64,000 bases of DNA from Kangiellaceae bacterium (GTDB lineage: Bacteria > Pseudomonadota > Gammaproteobacteria > Enterobacterales > Kangiellaceae), in NCBI GenBank assembly GCA_026196875.1, contig JAPHTP010000102.1, forward strand, positions 33,310 to 97,309, read 5' to 3'. A program made the translations under genes and the position numbers. This document shows positions 45,357 through 53,537 of this stretch, in pieces (position 1 is the first letter of the stretch; each line of letters opens with the position of its first letter). The notes under the pieces were generated by a model, which worked only from the letters and a program-made list of their open reading frames with translations, was not told the DNA's origin and did not search any database.

Positions 45357-46816
45357 GGGCTCACCAATTGCCGCTCAAGTTCAATGGCGGTCGCGTTAAA
45401 CAGGAAGAAGCCGATTGTCAGCGCTGCTGTAATGGTAAGTGCCAGTACAGCAAAGAAAGGAGCTTCGCCGTGGTCGTTTTCCGCTCCAGGTTGCTCTGGT
45501 TCAAACCAGGCAAAATAAATAATCGGTAGAAAATAGGCTGCATTTAAAACGGTACTAGCAATTATTGTCGCGATAGCCACATAATTGTCAGCTTCAAATG
45601 CACCAGCAAGAATATACCATTTAGATACAAACCCTCCGGTTGGTGGAACCCCAATCATGCTCAGCGCGCCGATGGAGAATGCTGTCATAGTCCAGGGCAT
45701 CCGGCGACCGATGCCTCGCAGCTGGTGAAGCTCGGTTTTTTTCGACGCCACGTAGATCGCCCCCGCCGCAAAAAACAGAGTGATCTTGCCGAAAGCATGA
45801 GCCACCATGTGGATCGCCGCGCCGACCTCGGCTAGCGGTTTGAGGATTGCTGTCGCCATAACAACGTAAGATAATTGTGCGATAGTTGAGTAAGCGAGTA
45901 GTCGCTTCAAGTTTTGCTGCCTCAGTGCAACCACACTTGCGGCAATAATGGTGAAAGCAGCAGCATATAAGAGCCAGTTACTCGATGGTGTTTCAGCCAG
46001 AAAGTCGATACCAAAGATGTAAACAATCACTTTGGTGATTGTAAATACGCCGGCTTTCACCACGGCTACTGCATGCAATAGCGCGCTAACAGGAGTCGGT
46101 GCAACCATAGCTGCCGGCAACCAGCGGTGAACTGGCATAACTGCCGCTTTACCAATACCAAATACAAATAAACCTAATAGCAGTCCGACTTCTGGTCCGT
46201 CAATTTTTCCGGCAAGAATACCACCCATGGTGAAATCACCAGTACCAGCTGCAACATAAGTCCAGATAATTGCTGGCAATAAAAGGCCTATTGAAGTGGT
46301 CAGCAGCACGCCCAGATAAACTCGAGCAGAGCGCACAGTTTTCTCATCTCCTTTGTGTGAAACTAAAGGATATGTCGACAGAGTTAACACTTCGTAAAAC
46401 AGGAACAACGTGAATAAGTTGGCCGAAAAAGCAATTCCCATAGCAGCTGCAACTGCGATAGCGAAGAAGGTATAAAAACGGGTTTGTTTTTTCTCCTTGT
46501 TACCTCGCATATAGCCAATTGAATAAATCGAATTAACTATCCAAAGTGCGGAGGCCAAGGCCGCAAATAGCATACCGAGCGGTTCAACACGAAAGGCAAT
46601 TTCTATACCCGGTACTATTTCAGTAATGCTGACAGCCGGTCTGCCTCCCGCTAAAACTTCCGGTAGCAAACTCCAGACAGTCCAGGCGAGTACGCCGGCG
46701 GTTATCAGGGTAACCGATTCGCGGAAATTTGCATTAACTCGGCCTGCCAGAGCAATACCAATAGCGCCAACCAAAGGAATCACTAGTGATGCAATGATGG
46801 TCATAGAAGCACTCAT
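45353..46816 (-). CDS. Mrp antiporter, second MrpD/NuoN-like membrane subunit
   Basis: 487 aa, about 14 membrane helices. Conserved charged residues are in place: glutamate in LFLFYEVLTLSTYPLV (helix 5), lysine in FGIGKAAVMPVHRWLPAAM (helix 7) and lysine in LLHAVAVVKAGVF (helix 8), so it should be able to move protons or sodium. It overlaps the upstream mrpD-like gene by four bases. Which of the two is the true MrpD counterpart cannot be decided by eye. Confidence 0.85.
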   Translation of the reverse strand: MSASMTIIASLVIPLVGAIGIALAGRVNANFRESVTLITAGVLAWTVWSLLPEVLAGGRPAVSITEIVPGIEIAFRVEPLGMLFAALASALWIVNSIYSIGYMRGNKEKKQTRFYTFFAIAVAAAMGIAFSANLFTLFLFYEVLTLSTYPLVSHKGDEKTVRSARVYLGVLLTTSIGLLLPAIIWTYVAAGTGDFTMGGILAGKIDGPEVGLLLGLFVFGIGKAAVMPVHRWLPAAMVAPTPVSALLHAVAVVKAGVFTITKVIVYIFGIDFLAETPSSNWLLYAAAFTIIAASVVALRQQNLKRLLAYSTIAQLSYVVMATAILKPLAEVGAAIHMVAHAFGKITLFFAAGAIYVASKKTELHQLRGIGRRMPWTMTAFSIGALSMIGVPPTGGFVSKWYILAGAFEADNYVAIATIIASTVLNAAYFLPIIYFAWFEPEQPGAENDHGEAPFFAVLALTITAALTIGFFLFNATAIELERQLVSP

Positions 46817-48303
46817 CGAATATGCCCCATTAATGCACTGGCTGCCGACTCAGATAAGGCAACCGGTAGCTCAGGGTTGATCCCGAAATACAGATTTGCC
46901 AGGGCGACAATCCAGGTGACAGTGAGTATGCCTAGTGGCGCTTCACGCACAACAGCGTCTGTTTCTGGAGGCCGGAAGTAAGCGTGTTCAACAATTCGCC
47001 ATATGTAAACAACCGCCATCAAAGAGCCAATGACGATGACCGCCGTTAAAAAGATAGCAATTCCGCCTCCCAGTTCGAATACCGCCGAAATCAAATACCA
47101 TTTACTAATAAAGCCAGCTGTGCCTGGAACACCAATCAAACTCAAGCCGGATAAAACCAAAGCGCCCATTGTCCAGGGCATCGCCTTAGCGCTTCCTGCA
47201 ATATTGCCGAGACGCAAACCGCGAAAGCTCATTGCAAGACAAGCGACAGCTAAGAATAAACTGCCTTTTGCGATAGCATGATTAAAAACGTGTAAGACAC
47301 TGGCAGTGAGTCCCGCCAAGCTGACTATACTCGCTCCGAGCATGATGTAACCAATTTGTGCAACAGAAGACCATGCGAGCATACGCTTCAAGTTCTTTTC
47401 GAATAACGCTACCGCAGAAGCAATCAATATGGCGAATACTGCCAGAGACATAAAAAAGACGGTGAATTGCAGTTTATGTCCTGTGATGTTTTGTTGGAAA
47501 ACAAAAAAGTCAAAGCGCAAAAGCACATACAAAGACACTTTCGTTGCACAAGCGGCTAAAAATACTGTGACTACGTGAGGTGAAAAAGTATAAGCGTTTG
47601 GTAACCAGATGTGCAGTGGGAATAAGGCGGCTTTTAATGCCAAGCCAACCGTGATAAACCCTGCCGCAACCAAAACAGGACTTTGATCAGCTACTTCAGG
47701 AATTCGCAGCTCCATATCAGCAAGGTTTAGCGTTCCGGTCATCATATAAATCAGACCAACTCCGATAAGATAAAAAGTTGCGCCAATCGTGCCAAAAATC
47801 AGATATTTAAGAACTGCCGGAAGCGCTCTTCTGTCAGGCCCACCCGCTACTAGAACATAACTGGCGAGTGAAGAAATTTCCATGAATACAAAAATGTTAA
47901 AGGCATCCGCTGATACAACAATGCCAGTAAGACCCGCCAATGCCAGAATCCAGGCTGCAAAAAACAGCGGTTGTCGCTTTGGCTCAATTTGTTGATCAAG
48001 ACTGTGATAACCCGCAAGTAGTGCCGCTGACGAAGCACCAGTGATGGCTAGCAATAACACCGCGCTAAAGCCGTCAACTCTAAGCTCGATACCATAAGGT
48101 GCAGGCCATGAGCCCATAAAGTATTGATGGTCCTGCCCATTCAGAACACCATGCGTTAATGCGATGGCAATGGCAAAAGCCAACAAGCTAGTGAGGGTTG
48201 TTGCCGCCCACGCAAGTCGCCTTGCTTGAAGCAATACAATAAGTGGTGCCGCCAAAAATGGCACAACTACCTGTAAGGCAGCTAAGTGTTCAGATGGGTT
48301 CAA
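46813..48303 (-). CDS. mrpD: Mrp antiporter subunit D
   Basis: 496 aa, about 14 membrane helices, directly after mrpC as in standard Mrp operons. Key residues: glutamate in FVFMEISSLASYVLV (helix 5), lysine in LALKAALFPLHIWLPNAY (helix 7) and lysine in ACATKVSLYVLL. The C-terminal part has GMPWTMGALVLSGLSLIGVPGTAGFISKW-like blocks typical of this family. Its start overlaps the stop of mrpC by four bases. It should be a core antiport module. Confidence 0.9.
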   Translation of the reverse strand: MNPSEHLAALQVVVPFLAAPLIVLLQARRLAWAATTLTSLLAFAIAIALTHGVLNGQDHQYFMGSWPAPYGIELRVDGFSAVLLLAITGASSAALLAGYHSLDQQIEPKRQPLFFAAWILALAGLTGIVVSADAFNIFVFMEISSLASYVLVAGGPDRRALPAVLKYLIFGTIGATFYLIGVGLIYMMTGTLNLADMELRIPEVADQSPVLVAAGFITVGLALKAALFPLHIWLPNAYTFSPHVVTVFLAACATKVSLYVLLRFDFFVFQQNITGHKLQFTVFFMSLAVFAILIASAVALFEKNLKRMLAWSSVAQIGYIMLGASIVSLAGLTASVLHVFNHAIAKGSLFLAVACLAMSFRGLRLGNIAGSAKAMPWTMGALVLSGLSLIGVPGTAGFISKWYLISAVFELGGGIAIFLTAVIVIGSLMAVVYIWRIVEHAYFRPPETDAVVREAPLGILTVTWIVALANLYFGINPELPVALSESAASALMGHIR

Positions 48304-48659
48304 GACTCGCGATCCTTTGCTATGATATCGTCTTCTTCAATGGTTCCGTAGGCTTCTTTGATACGCACTACGATCGCCAATCCAAGTGCTGTTGTTGAAA
48401 CACCGACAACAATAGCGGTAAGGATCAAAACTTGTGGAAGCGGGTTGGAATATATTTGGTCGGTCACACCTTCTTGGATAATGGGAGCGGTGCCTCCTTC
48501 AACTTTATCCATGGTGATGTACATAAGAAAAACTGCCGATTGAAAAATCGCCAGTCCGAGTAATTTTTTTATCAGATTATTGCGCACTATAACGGCATAA
48601 AAGCCAACCATCAGTACGATAGCGAATACCCAATAATTGTAATAACCGAGCAGTTCCAT
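48300..48659 (-). CDS. mrpC: Mrp antiporter subunit C (NuoK-like)
   Basis: 119 aa from ATG 48659, which shares one base with the TAA of the preceding gene (TAATG); the frame is open further to 48713, but that part overlaps the upstream gene and is not family-like. Three membrane helices with IKKLLGLAIFQSAVFLMYI and NPLPQVLILTAIVVGVSTTALGLAIVVRI, the standard MrpC/NuoK pattern. Confidence 0.92.
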   Translation of the reverse strand: MELLGYYNYWVFAIVLMVGFYAVIVRNNLIKKLLGLAIFQSAVFLMYITMDKVEGGTAPIIQEGVTDQIYSNPLPQVLILTAIVVGVSTTALGLAIVVRIKEAYGTIEEDDIIAKDRES

Positions 48660-49642
48660 TAGTAATTCTCGCGTGCTGCAAATGCGTGGAAAATAGTTAG
48701 CAGGGCACCACACACAGTGATACCGACGCCGGCTTCAATTAATAGAATTCCGAGTTGTTGGCCAAACACCGGATCCGAGGAAAGTACCGAGTAATCGAGG
48801 AAATTACCGCCCATGAACATGCTGGTTACGCCGACTAATGTATAAAGCATTGCGCCTCCGGCGATCATGCCCATCATCACTGAATGCGGTACGGCTGCAA
48901 GTGCTCGTTTTTCGCCTTCGAGTAACGCGAATAATATAATTCCGGTGGCAATTATTGCACCCGCTTGAAAACCTCCTCCGGGTCCATATTCGCCATGAAA
49001 TTGAACATAGAGGCCAAATAAGATGATAAAAGGAAACAAAAGGCGCCCAACTACTTTGGGTATCAAGTGATGGCGCAGGCCTATTGACTCAGGTGGCGTT
49101 CGATGAGAGCGCAAATCTGATTCGTTGCGCGCGCTTAATAGGAACAACACACCGATGCAGGCGATAAAAACAACAAACACCTCGCCAAGGGTGTCGTATG
49201 CACGGAAACTTCCCAACACTGCAGTGACTACATTGGGAATACCAATCAAATTAGGAGTTTCAGCGAGGTACCAGGGAGCGACATGTTGATGAACCGGCGC
49301 TTCAGGATCGCCGAGCTTAGGTTTGTCAAATGTTGCATAAATTAAAACTAAGGTAGTTGCGGCGACAACGCACATCGCTAACCCACGAGAGACTTCCACT
49401 TTTTTTTCATTTTCAGCTGTGAGTGAAAGTGCTCCCAGGAAAATTACCGTAGTGACCCCTGCGCCAATGGCTGCTTCAGTCAGTGCGACATCAGCGGCAT
49501 CCAGAATAAAAAAATTCGCCGCCATTAACAGGCTAAATATCGCCGTCAGCATTACCGCAACAAATAGATTTTTGGCGCGAACAATGGCAATGGCAGTAAT
49601 CACCAGGAGTGAAAGTAAAAATACAGCGAAAATTATTATCAC
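48659..49642 (-). CDS. mrpB: Mrp antiporter subunit B fused to the MrpA C-terminal (MbhD/E-like) part
   Basis: 327 aa. The first about 85 residues match the DUF4040/MbhD segment that ends MrpA in Gram-positive operons (DAADVALTEAAIGAGVTTVIFLGAL). A middle part (about 90-180) resembles MbhE (NVVTAVLGSFRAYDTLGEVFVVFIA). The last about 135 residues are MnhB (LFPFIILFGLYVQFHGEYGPGGGFQAGAI). No gene for the large N-terminal part of MrpA is present as such; the extra D-like subunits probably take its place. Overlaps mrpG by four bases. Confidence 0.88.
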   Translation of the reverse strand: MIIIFAVFLLSLLVITAIAIVRAKNLFVAVMLTAIFSLLMAANFFILDAADVALTEAAIGAGVTTVIFLGALSLTAENEKKVEVSRGLAMCVVAATTLVLIYATFDKPKLGDPEAPVHQHVAPWYLAETPNLIGIPNVVTAVLGSFRAYDTLGEVFVVFIACIGVLFLLSARNESDLRSHRTPPESIGLRHHLIPKVVGRLLFPFIILFGLYVQFHGEYGPGGGFQAGAIIATGIILFALLEGEKRALAAVPHSVMMGMIAGGAMLYTLVGVTSMFMGGNFLDYSVLSSDPVFGQQLGILLIEAGVGITVCGALLTIFHAFAARENY

Positions 49643-49974
49643 TTAGTGTGCCCCTTATCGCTGCTTTTAGCTTCCGTTTCTGGTTTCATTCCAGACAGCA
49701 GAGCCGCATTGGCGAGTGCATATGAAGCGGTTGGGCCAGTCAATAAAAGAAATACCAAAATGGCAACGAGTTTGATGGTAGCTATCGACAATCCTGCTTG
49801 CAGCATAATACCGCCGAGAACGAGAAAAGTAGCCATTGTGTCGGTGACACTTGCGGCGTGCGTCCTGGTGTAAAAATTGGGTAACCGGAGTGCACCAACG
49901 CCGCCGATCAAAACAAAGATACCGCCACTAGTCAGCAATATCCAGCTCAACACGTCAATCACTTGTTCCATCAT
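49639..49974 (-). CDS. mrpG: Mrp antiporter subunit G
   Basis: 111 aa from ATG 49974 (a second ATG follows at once). The frame runs upstream to 50028, but those residues are a shadow of the end of mrpF. Three membrane helices with ILLTSGGIFVLIGGVGALRLPNFYTRTHAASVTDT, the hallmark of PhaG/MnhG. The start lies one base after the mrpF stop, with GGAAG upstream. Confidence 0.92.
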   Translation of the reverse strand: MMEQVIDVLSWILLTSGGIFVLIGGVGALRLPNFYTRTHAASVTDTMATFLVLGGIMLQAGLSIATIKLVAILVFLLLTGPTASYALANAALLSGMKPETEAKSSDKGHTK

Positions 49975-49975
49975 A

Positions 49976-50257
49976 TTATTCTTCCGACTCCTCGCTTCGC
50001 TCGCTCGGTTGGCTCTGAAAAAATTCAAGCACCGCTAGTATGCCGACAAAGTTTATTAATGCATAAGTCAACGCCAGATCCAAAAAATCAGGGCGTCCAT
50101 AAAGAAAAGCGACAACTGACAGCAACAATACCGTCTTAGTACCGAACATGTTAACGGCCAATACTCGATCGTAGACACTGGGGCCGAGCAGAGCCCTTGC
50201 AAGCGCCAAGCTCATAGTAACCAGAATCGCTATTGAAACAATGACATACATACTCAT
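49976..50257 (-). CDS. mrpF: Mrp antiporter subunit F
   Basis: 93 aa, three membrane helices. The motif ARALLGPSVYDRVLAVNMFGTKTVLLL followed by DLALTYALINFVGILAVLEF is the standard MrpF signature (R-GP-x-x-x-DR-h). The C-terminal tail is charged and Ser/Glu-rich. Its ATG overlaps the mrpE TGA by four bases. Confidence 0.93.
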   Translation of the reverse strand: MSMYVIVSIAILVTMSLALARALLGPSVYDRVLAVNMFGTKTVLLLSVVAFLYGRPDFLDLALTYALINFVGILAVLEFFQSQPSERSEESEE

Positions 50258-50757
50258 TTTTCGGTCAGCTCAGCAGTTCGTTGGTTGATGTCGCAGGCTA
50301 TTAACTCTTCTGCGCCTTCTTTGGTTAAACAATGGATACGAAGCCGACCCTCGAACACATCAATGGTGACAGTACCTGGTGAAAGCGTAATGGAATTACC
50401 GAGAATGGCTTGTCCGATAGGCCCTTTAGGAGCTGCTTCAATTTCTACTTCAGTGGGGCTAATGGGTAATTTGGGGTCTAAAATTATACGGGTAACATCA
50501 ATATTCGATTTTATGATATCGATGAACAGCTGAAACCAGTAGCGTGGCATACGAGGTAGCACGTGGATTGAAGTCGACTCATTGAAAAAGCCAATTCGGT
50601 GAGCGACTAAAACGGTGAGCAAGCACGATGCAGCGCCCAGTCCGATGACGAGGGGTTTGTATAATCCTGACCATAATAACCAGACCGCGGCCAGAATCAC
50701 GAGCCATATAAGTATGACCCGAATATTAGGTTTTGATGCCCTTTGATTTTCTTGCAT
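50254..50757 (-). CDS. mrpE: Mrp antiporter subunit E
   Basis: 167 aa. After a polar N-terminus two membrane helices (VILIWLVILAAVWLLWSGLY and IGLGAASCLLTVLVAHRIG) precede the cytoplasmic domain with PRMPRYWFQLFIDIIKSNIDVTRIIL and GNSITLSPGTVTIDV, both typical of MrpE. First gene of the nine-gene operon, so the promoter should lie in 50758-50873 or beyond. The complex exchanges cytoplasmic Na+ for external H+. Confidence 0.92.
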   Translation of the reverse strand: MQENQRASKPNIRVILIWLVILAAVWLLWSGLYKPLVIGLGAASCLLTVLVAHRIGFFNESTSIHVLPRMPRYWFQLFIDIIKSNIDVTRIILDPKLPISPTEVEIEAAPKGPIGQAILGNSITLSPGTVTIDVFEGRLRIHCLTKEGAEELIACDINQRTAELTEK

Positions 50758-50873
50758 GTAATAAATGCCTAATTTATTTTTTAGAGCACCTTAAATTAAA
50801 AGATGCTTAACTTTATCGACTATTTATTTGTTCGTAAAGGAGTTAATTTCAATTCAGTAATAGCTTCGGCAAA

Positions 50874-51335
50874 TTACTTTTTGCAAGGATATTCTTGGCG
50901 TAGTGTCCGATAAATAACGAACAATGCGAGCTCGTCCGATTGAGGTTGCTTTAGAATATTTTTTTTCACTTTAGTGACAATTTCTTTCATTAATACGGGC
51001 TTTCCAAGGCAAAAGTCATTGTTCGCTGGTGTGGCGTAAAGCTTTAGGCGGTTGCCTATTCTGCTCTTAATTGCGCGCTCAGTATAAGAAGATTTTTGTT
51101 CATCTGCCTTTGAATCTGAATCTGAAGCTAAGCTTGGGTCAATGGCGATTGCGCCATCGATGAATCCTTTAATATAGCGAACACACTGTTTGCTTTCACT
51201 GCTTTCGCTATCTTTTTGATAATTTTCGCACAACCCTGATAGCTCTTTTAGAGTCATTGGCTCTATTGCTAGTGCGGGTTTTACGCCTAAAAGAGATATT
51301 AGTAATAAACTTATTAGGCAACTATTAATCTTCAT
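50874..51335 (-). CDS. Secreted Rap1a/Tai-family protein
   Basis: 153 aa with a signal peptide (cleavage near ALAIE, about 24). The mature part has the Rap1a/Tai pattern: LCENYQKD, CVRYIKGFIDGAIA, NDFCLGKPVLMKEIVTKVKKNI and RTLRQEYPCKK, with four conserved cysteines. Known members are periplasmic immunity proteins against type VI secretion amidases, but many family members stand alone with unknown roles. No effector or type VI gene is nearby. AAGGAAAG precedes the start. It lies 116 bases upstream of mrpE on the same strand. Confidence 0.75.
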   Translation of the reverse strand: MKINSCLISLLLISLLGVKPALAIEPMTLKELSGLCENYQKDSESSESKQCVRYIKGFIDGAIAIDPSLASDSDSKADEQKSSYTERAIKSRIGNRLKLYATPANNDFCLGKPVLMKEIVTKVKKNILKQPQSDELALFVIYRTLRQEYPCKK

Positions 51336-51509
51336 CGCATACTTTCCTTAATTAAAATGTCTGACATTACAGCTAGATATAAAGCGCCAAAATAGTGAGC
51401 GGACTATTTAGTTTAAATAAGTCCTCACTAAATTACATTGGGGTTAAGTGATTTGTTAGTCGCTGTTTTTGTAATTATATACAACAAACGAAGAAAACAC
51501 CGAATTATA

Positions 51510-51836
51510 CTAGCTTCTAAGTCGTTCTATCCTGATCCCAGATTCAAGAACTAAAGGGGTATTACTTTGATTTGCATCATCAATCATTCGTTTGGCATTC
51601 TCAAGAGCCTCCGTTAAGGCTGCTTGCATTTTTTCCGACCAAGGATCTGGTTGGCCGAATCGTTCCTGATGATTAAAGTTTCTCTTTTGATGAAAACTTA
51701 GCAGATCGAGTAGTAATTGTAAAACTGGCTCGCGAGATTCTTCAGCATTGAATACTCCATCAAGTATTGGAACACTCAATAAATCGATTGCGCCACTTTT
51801 ATCATCAGGGAGTATAGAACATGCAGGTGCGTTCAC
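51510..51836 (-). CDS. Hypothetical cytoplasmic protein
   Basis: 108 aa from a GTG start supported by GAGGAC five to six bases upstream. It has no signal peptide or membrane helix. The middle part is helical (REPVLQLLLDLLSFHQKRNF) with a conserved-looking QPDPWSEKMQAALTEALENAKRMI block. I do not recognise a family. Confidence 0.5.
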   Translation of the reverse strand: MNAPACSILPDDKSGAIDLLSVPILDGVFNAEESREPVLQLLLDLLSFHQKRNFNHQERFGQPDPWSEKMQAALTEALENAKRMIDDANQSNTPLVLESGIRIERLRS

Positions 51837-52206
51837 AGTTTGTCCTCATATACAATAAACAATCGAGTGATATTCTAGCGTAATACATATATTCGTTCAG
51901 TTCGGATATATCGTATTTATACTTCGTTTTTTTCGATGTTAATGTGGTCTTAATAGTCACATTAAAGATGGTATTCTTTCATCTTTTGAAACAACGAACA
52001 CAGCTAGTAAATTCATCAGGCTGTATTTTCTGCGAGATATTCTCTTGCAAAGCTAATCACTATTTCACTCAAATTATTTTAAATTTAGATAGTGTCGTAT
52101 CTACTACTATGTCATAGAACATGTATTTACAATAATATATTTGATTTATCTTAAATATTTATTATTATAAATGTTATGTTTTTTCCCAGATGCTAATTTT
52201 TTTGCC
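51837..52206. other. 370-base divergent intergenic region upstream of the LysR gene
   Basis: Very AT-rich. The notable element is the inverted repeat at 51939-51965. A short open frame of twelve codons (52171-52206) leads into the LysR gene and could be part of it. No other gene seen. Confidence 0.5.
51939..51965. promoter_or_regulatory. 8-bp inverted repeat with 11-base spacer, candidate LysR-type site
   Basis: TTAATGTG (51939-51946) and CACATTAA (51958-51965) are exact reverse complements with an 11-base spacer. The spacing resembles LysR-family operators, and the element lies in the divergent region upstream of the LysR gene, although about 240 bases from its start. The symmetry is seen; its function is inferred. 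Confidence 0.35.
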
Positions 52207-53169
52207 ATGCCACTGCCAAAGTCCAGATTCCATGCCCGTCTCGGAACATTTCGTCAACTGGAGATTTTTGTAAAATTTGCTGAAACAGGCAGTATTAGCC
52301 AAACAGCAAATGATCTTCATTTGGCACAACCTTCTGTATCGATTCAACTGAAAAAATTATCAGATAACCTTGATGTTGCGTTGGTTGAACAAGTAGGTCG
52401 AAAACTTTATTTAACCGATGCAGGTAAGGAACTTTATGCCAGTTCCCTTGAGATCTTTGATTCTGTAGGGCGTCTGGAGAGTCGACTCGCTAGTCTTTCT
52501 GGACTGCAAGCGGGCCATTTGAGGCTCTCGGTGGTTACTACTTCAAAGTACTTTTTTCCGCACCTATTGGGGCCTTTCTGCGAAAGGTATCCAAATATTG
52601 AAGTTTCGTTCAATATTGGAAATCGTGGCTCTATGATTAATCGATTGCGAGAAAATATGGATGATTTTTATGTCTTTAGCCATCCACCTGAAGATATTGA
52701 AATCGAAAAATTCGAATTTGTGAATAATCCTCTGGTTGTGGTTGCCTCTGCAGATCATCCGCTAGCAAAAAGGAAAAGCATTCAATTTTCCAGCTTAAAA
52801 AATGAACCTTTTATCATGCGTGAGCCAGGCTCCGGGACGCGTTTTGCCGTTGAGAAATACCTCTTGGAGTCAGGAAATACGGTTAACGTTAAGTTAACGA
52901 TTGAAAGTAATGAGGCAATCAAGCATTCAGTTATGTCGAAGCTTGGGATCGCAATACTCTCTGTCCATACTTTAGCTCAAGCTACCAAATCCAACTTTAA
53001 AATTCTGAATGTCAGAGGTTTTCCCCTCAAACATCATTGGTATGTGGTTTACTTGAAAAATAAACAGCTATCAGATGTCGCCCAGACTTTTCTTCAATTC
53101 TTAAAAGAAGAAGGGTCAGAACATGCTGCAGAATTACTCTCCAATTCTGTTGCGAAAGGTTATGTCTAA
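52207..53169 (+). CDS. LysR-family regulator resembling CbbR/CcmR
   Basis: 320 aa from ATG 52207; the frame begins at ATG 52171, neither start has a good ribosome site. The DNA-binding domain (about 12-72) reads LGTFRQLEIFVKFAETGSISQTANDLHLAQPSVSIQLKKL. The effector domain has LRLSVVTTSKYFFPHLLGPFCERYPNIEV and the stretch EPFIMREPGSGTR, which is typical of CbbR, CmpR and related regulators of CO2- and bicarbonate-linked genes. It stands directly upstream of the bicarbonate-permease operon on the same strand, which supports this reading. Confidence 0.85.
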   Translation: MPLPKSRFHARLGTFRQLEIFVKFAETGSISQTANDLHLAQPSVSIQLKKLSDNLDVALVEQVGRKLYLTDAGKELYASSLEIFDSVGRLESRLASLSGLQAGHLRLSVVTTSKYFFPHLLGPFCERYPNIEVSFNIGNRGSMINRLRENMDDFYVFSHPPEDIEIEKFEFVNNPLVVVASADHPLAKRKSIQFSSLKNEPFIMREPGSGTRFAVEKYLLESGNTVNVKLTIESNEAIKHSVMSKLGIAILSVHTLAQATKSNFKILNVRGFPLKHHWYVVYLKNKQLSDVAQTFLQFLKEEGSEHAAELLSNSVAKGYV

Positions 53170-53222
53170 AATAAAAGTAATTCCTAATTTATTGTTATAG
53201 ATAAACATAAATACAACTCCCT

Positions 53223-53238
53223 AATAAGATATATTATT
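53223..53238. promoter_or_regulatory. Possible LysR-type operator in front of the permease operon
   Basis: AATAA and TTATT flank a six-base centre (GATATA), about 65 bases before the first gene after the regulator. The arms are short and AT-rich, so this is a weak candidate. Confidence 0.25.
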
Positions 53239-53303
53239 TTCTATAGTAAAAATCTGTCAAAATTTTTCAATCGAGGTTAACTCAGGTCAAAGAGGAAGTT
53301 TCA

Positions 53304-53507
53304 TTGAATAATCGTCAGTTTATCTTTTGTTTAGCAACTGCTTTTACATTGGTGGTAGTCGGCAGTGTCTCTGCTGCGCATAACCCGCAGCATTGGGTGC
53401 TCTACGCCGTGGCAGGACTGCTAATCATACTATCCTTTTTAAGTCGCAAGGGGATGCGTTCCAAACTTTGGCGCGGTGATCAGCCTGCCGACGCAAGACA
53501 ATCATAG
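53304..53507 (+). CDS. Small membrane protein preceding the bicarbonate permease
   Basis: 67 aa from a TTG start with a good GAGGAAG six bases upstream. Two hydrophobic segments (FIFCLATAFTLVVVGSVSA and WVLYAVAGLLIILSFLS) and a basic tail. It lies 30 bases before the SbtA-like gene and should be co-transcribed with it. I recognise no family; it is not SbtB-like (PII fold). A helper role for the permease is only positional inference. Confidence 0.55.
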   Translation: MNNRQFIFCLATAFTLVVVGSVSAAHNPQHWVLYAVAGLLIILSFLSRKGMRSKLWRGDQPADARQS

Positions 53508-53537
53508 TTGGTTGTTGTTTATATTGAGTAGATAAAC

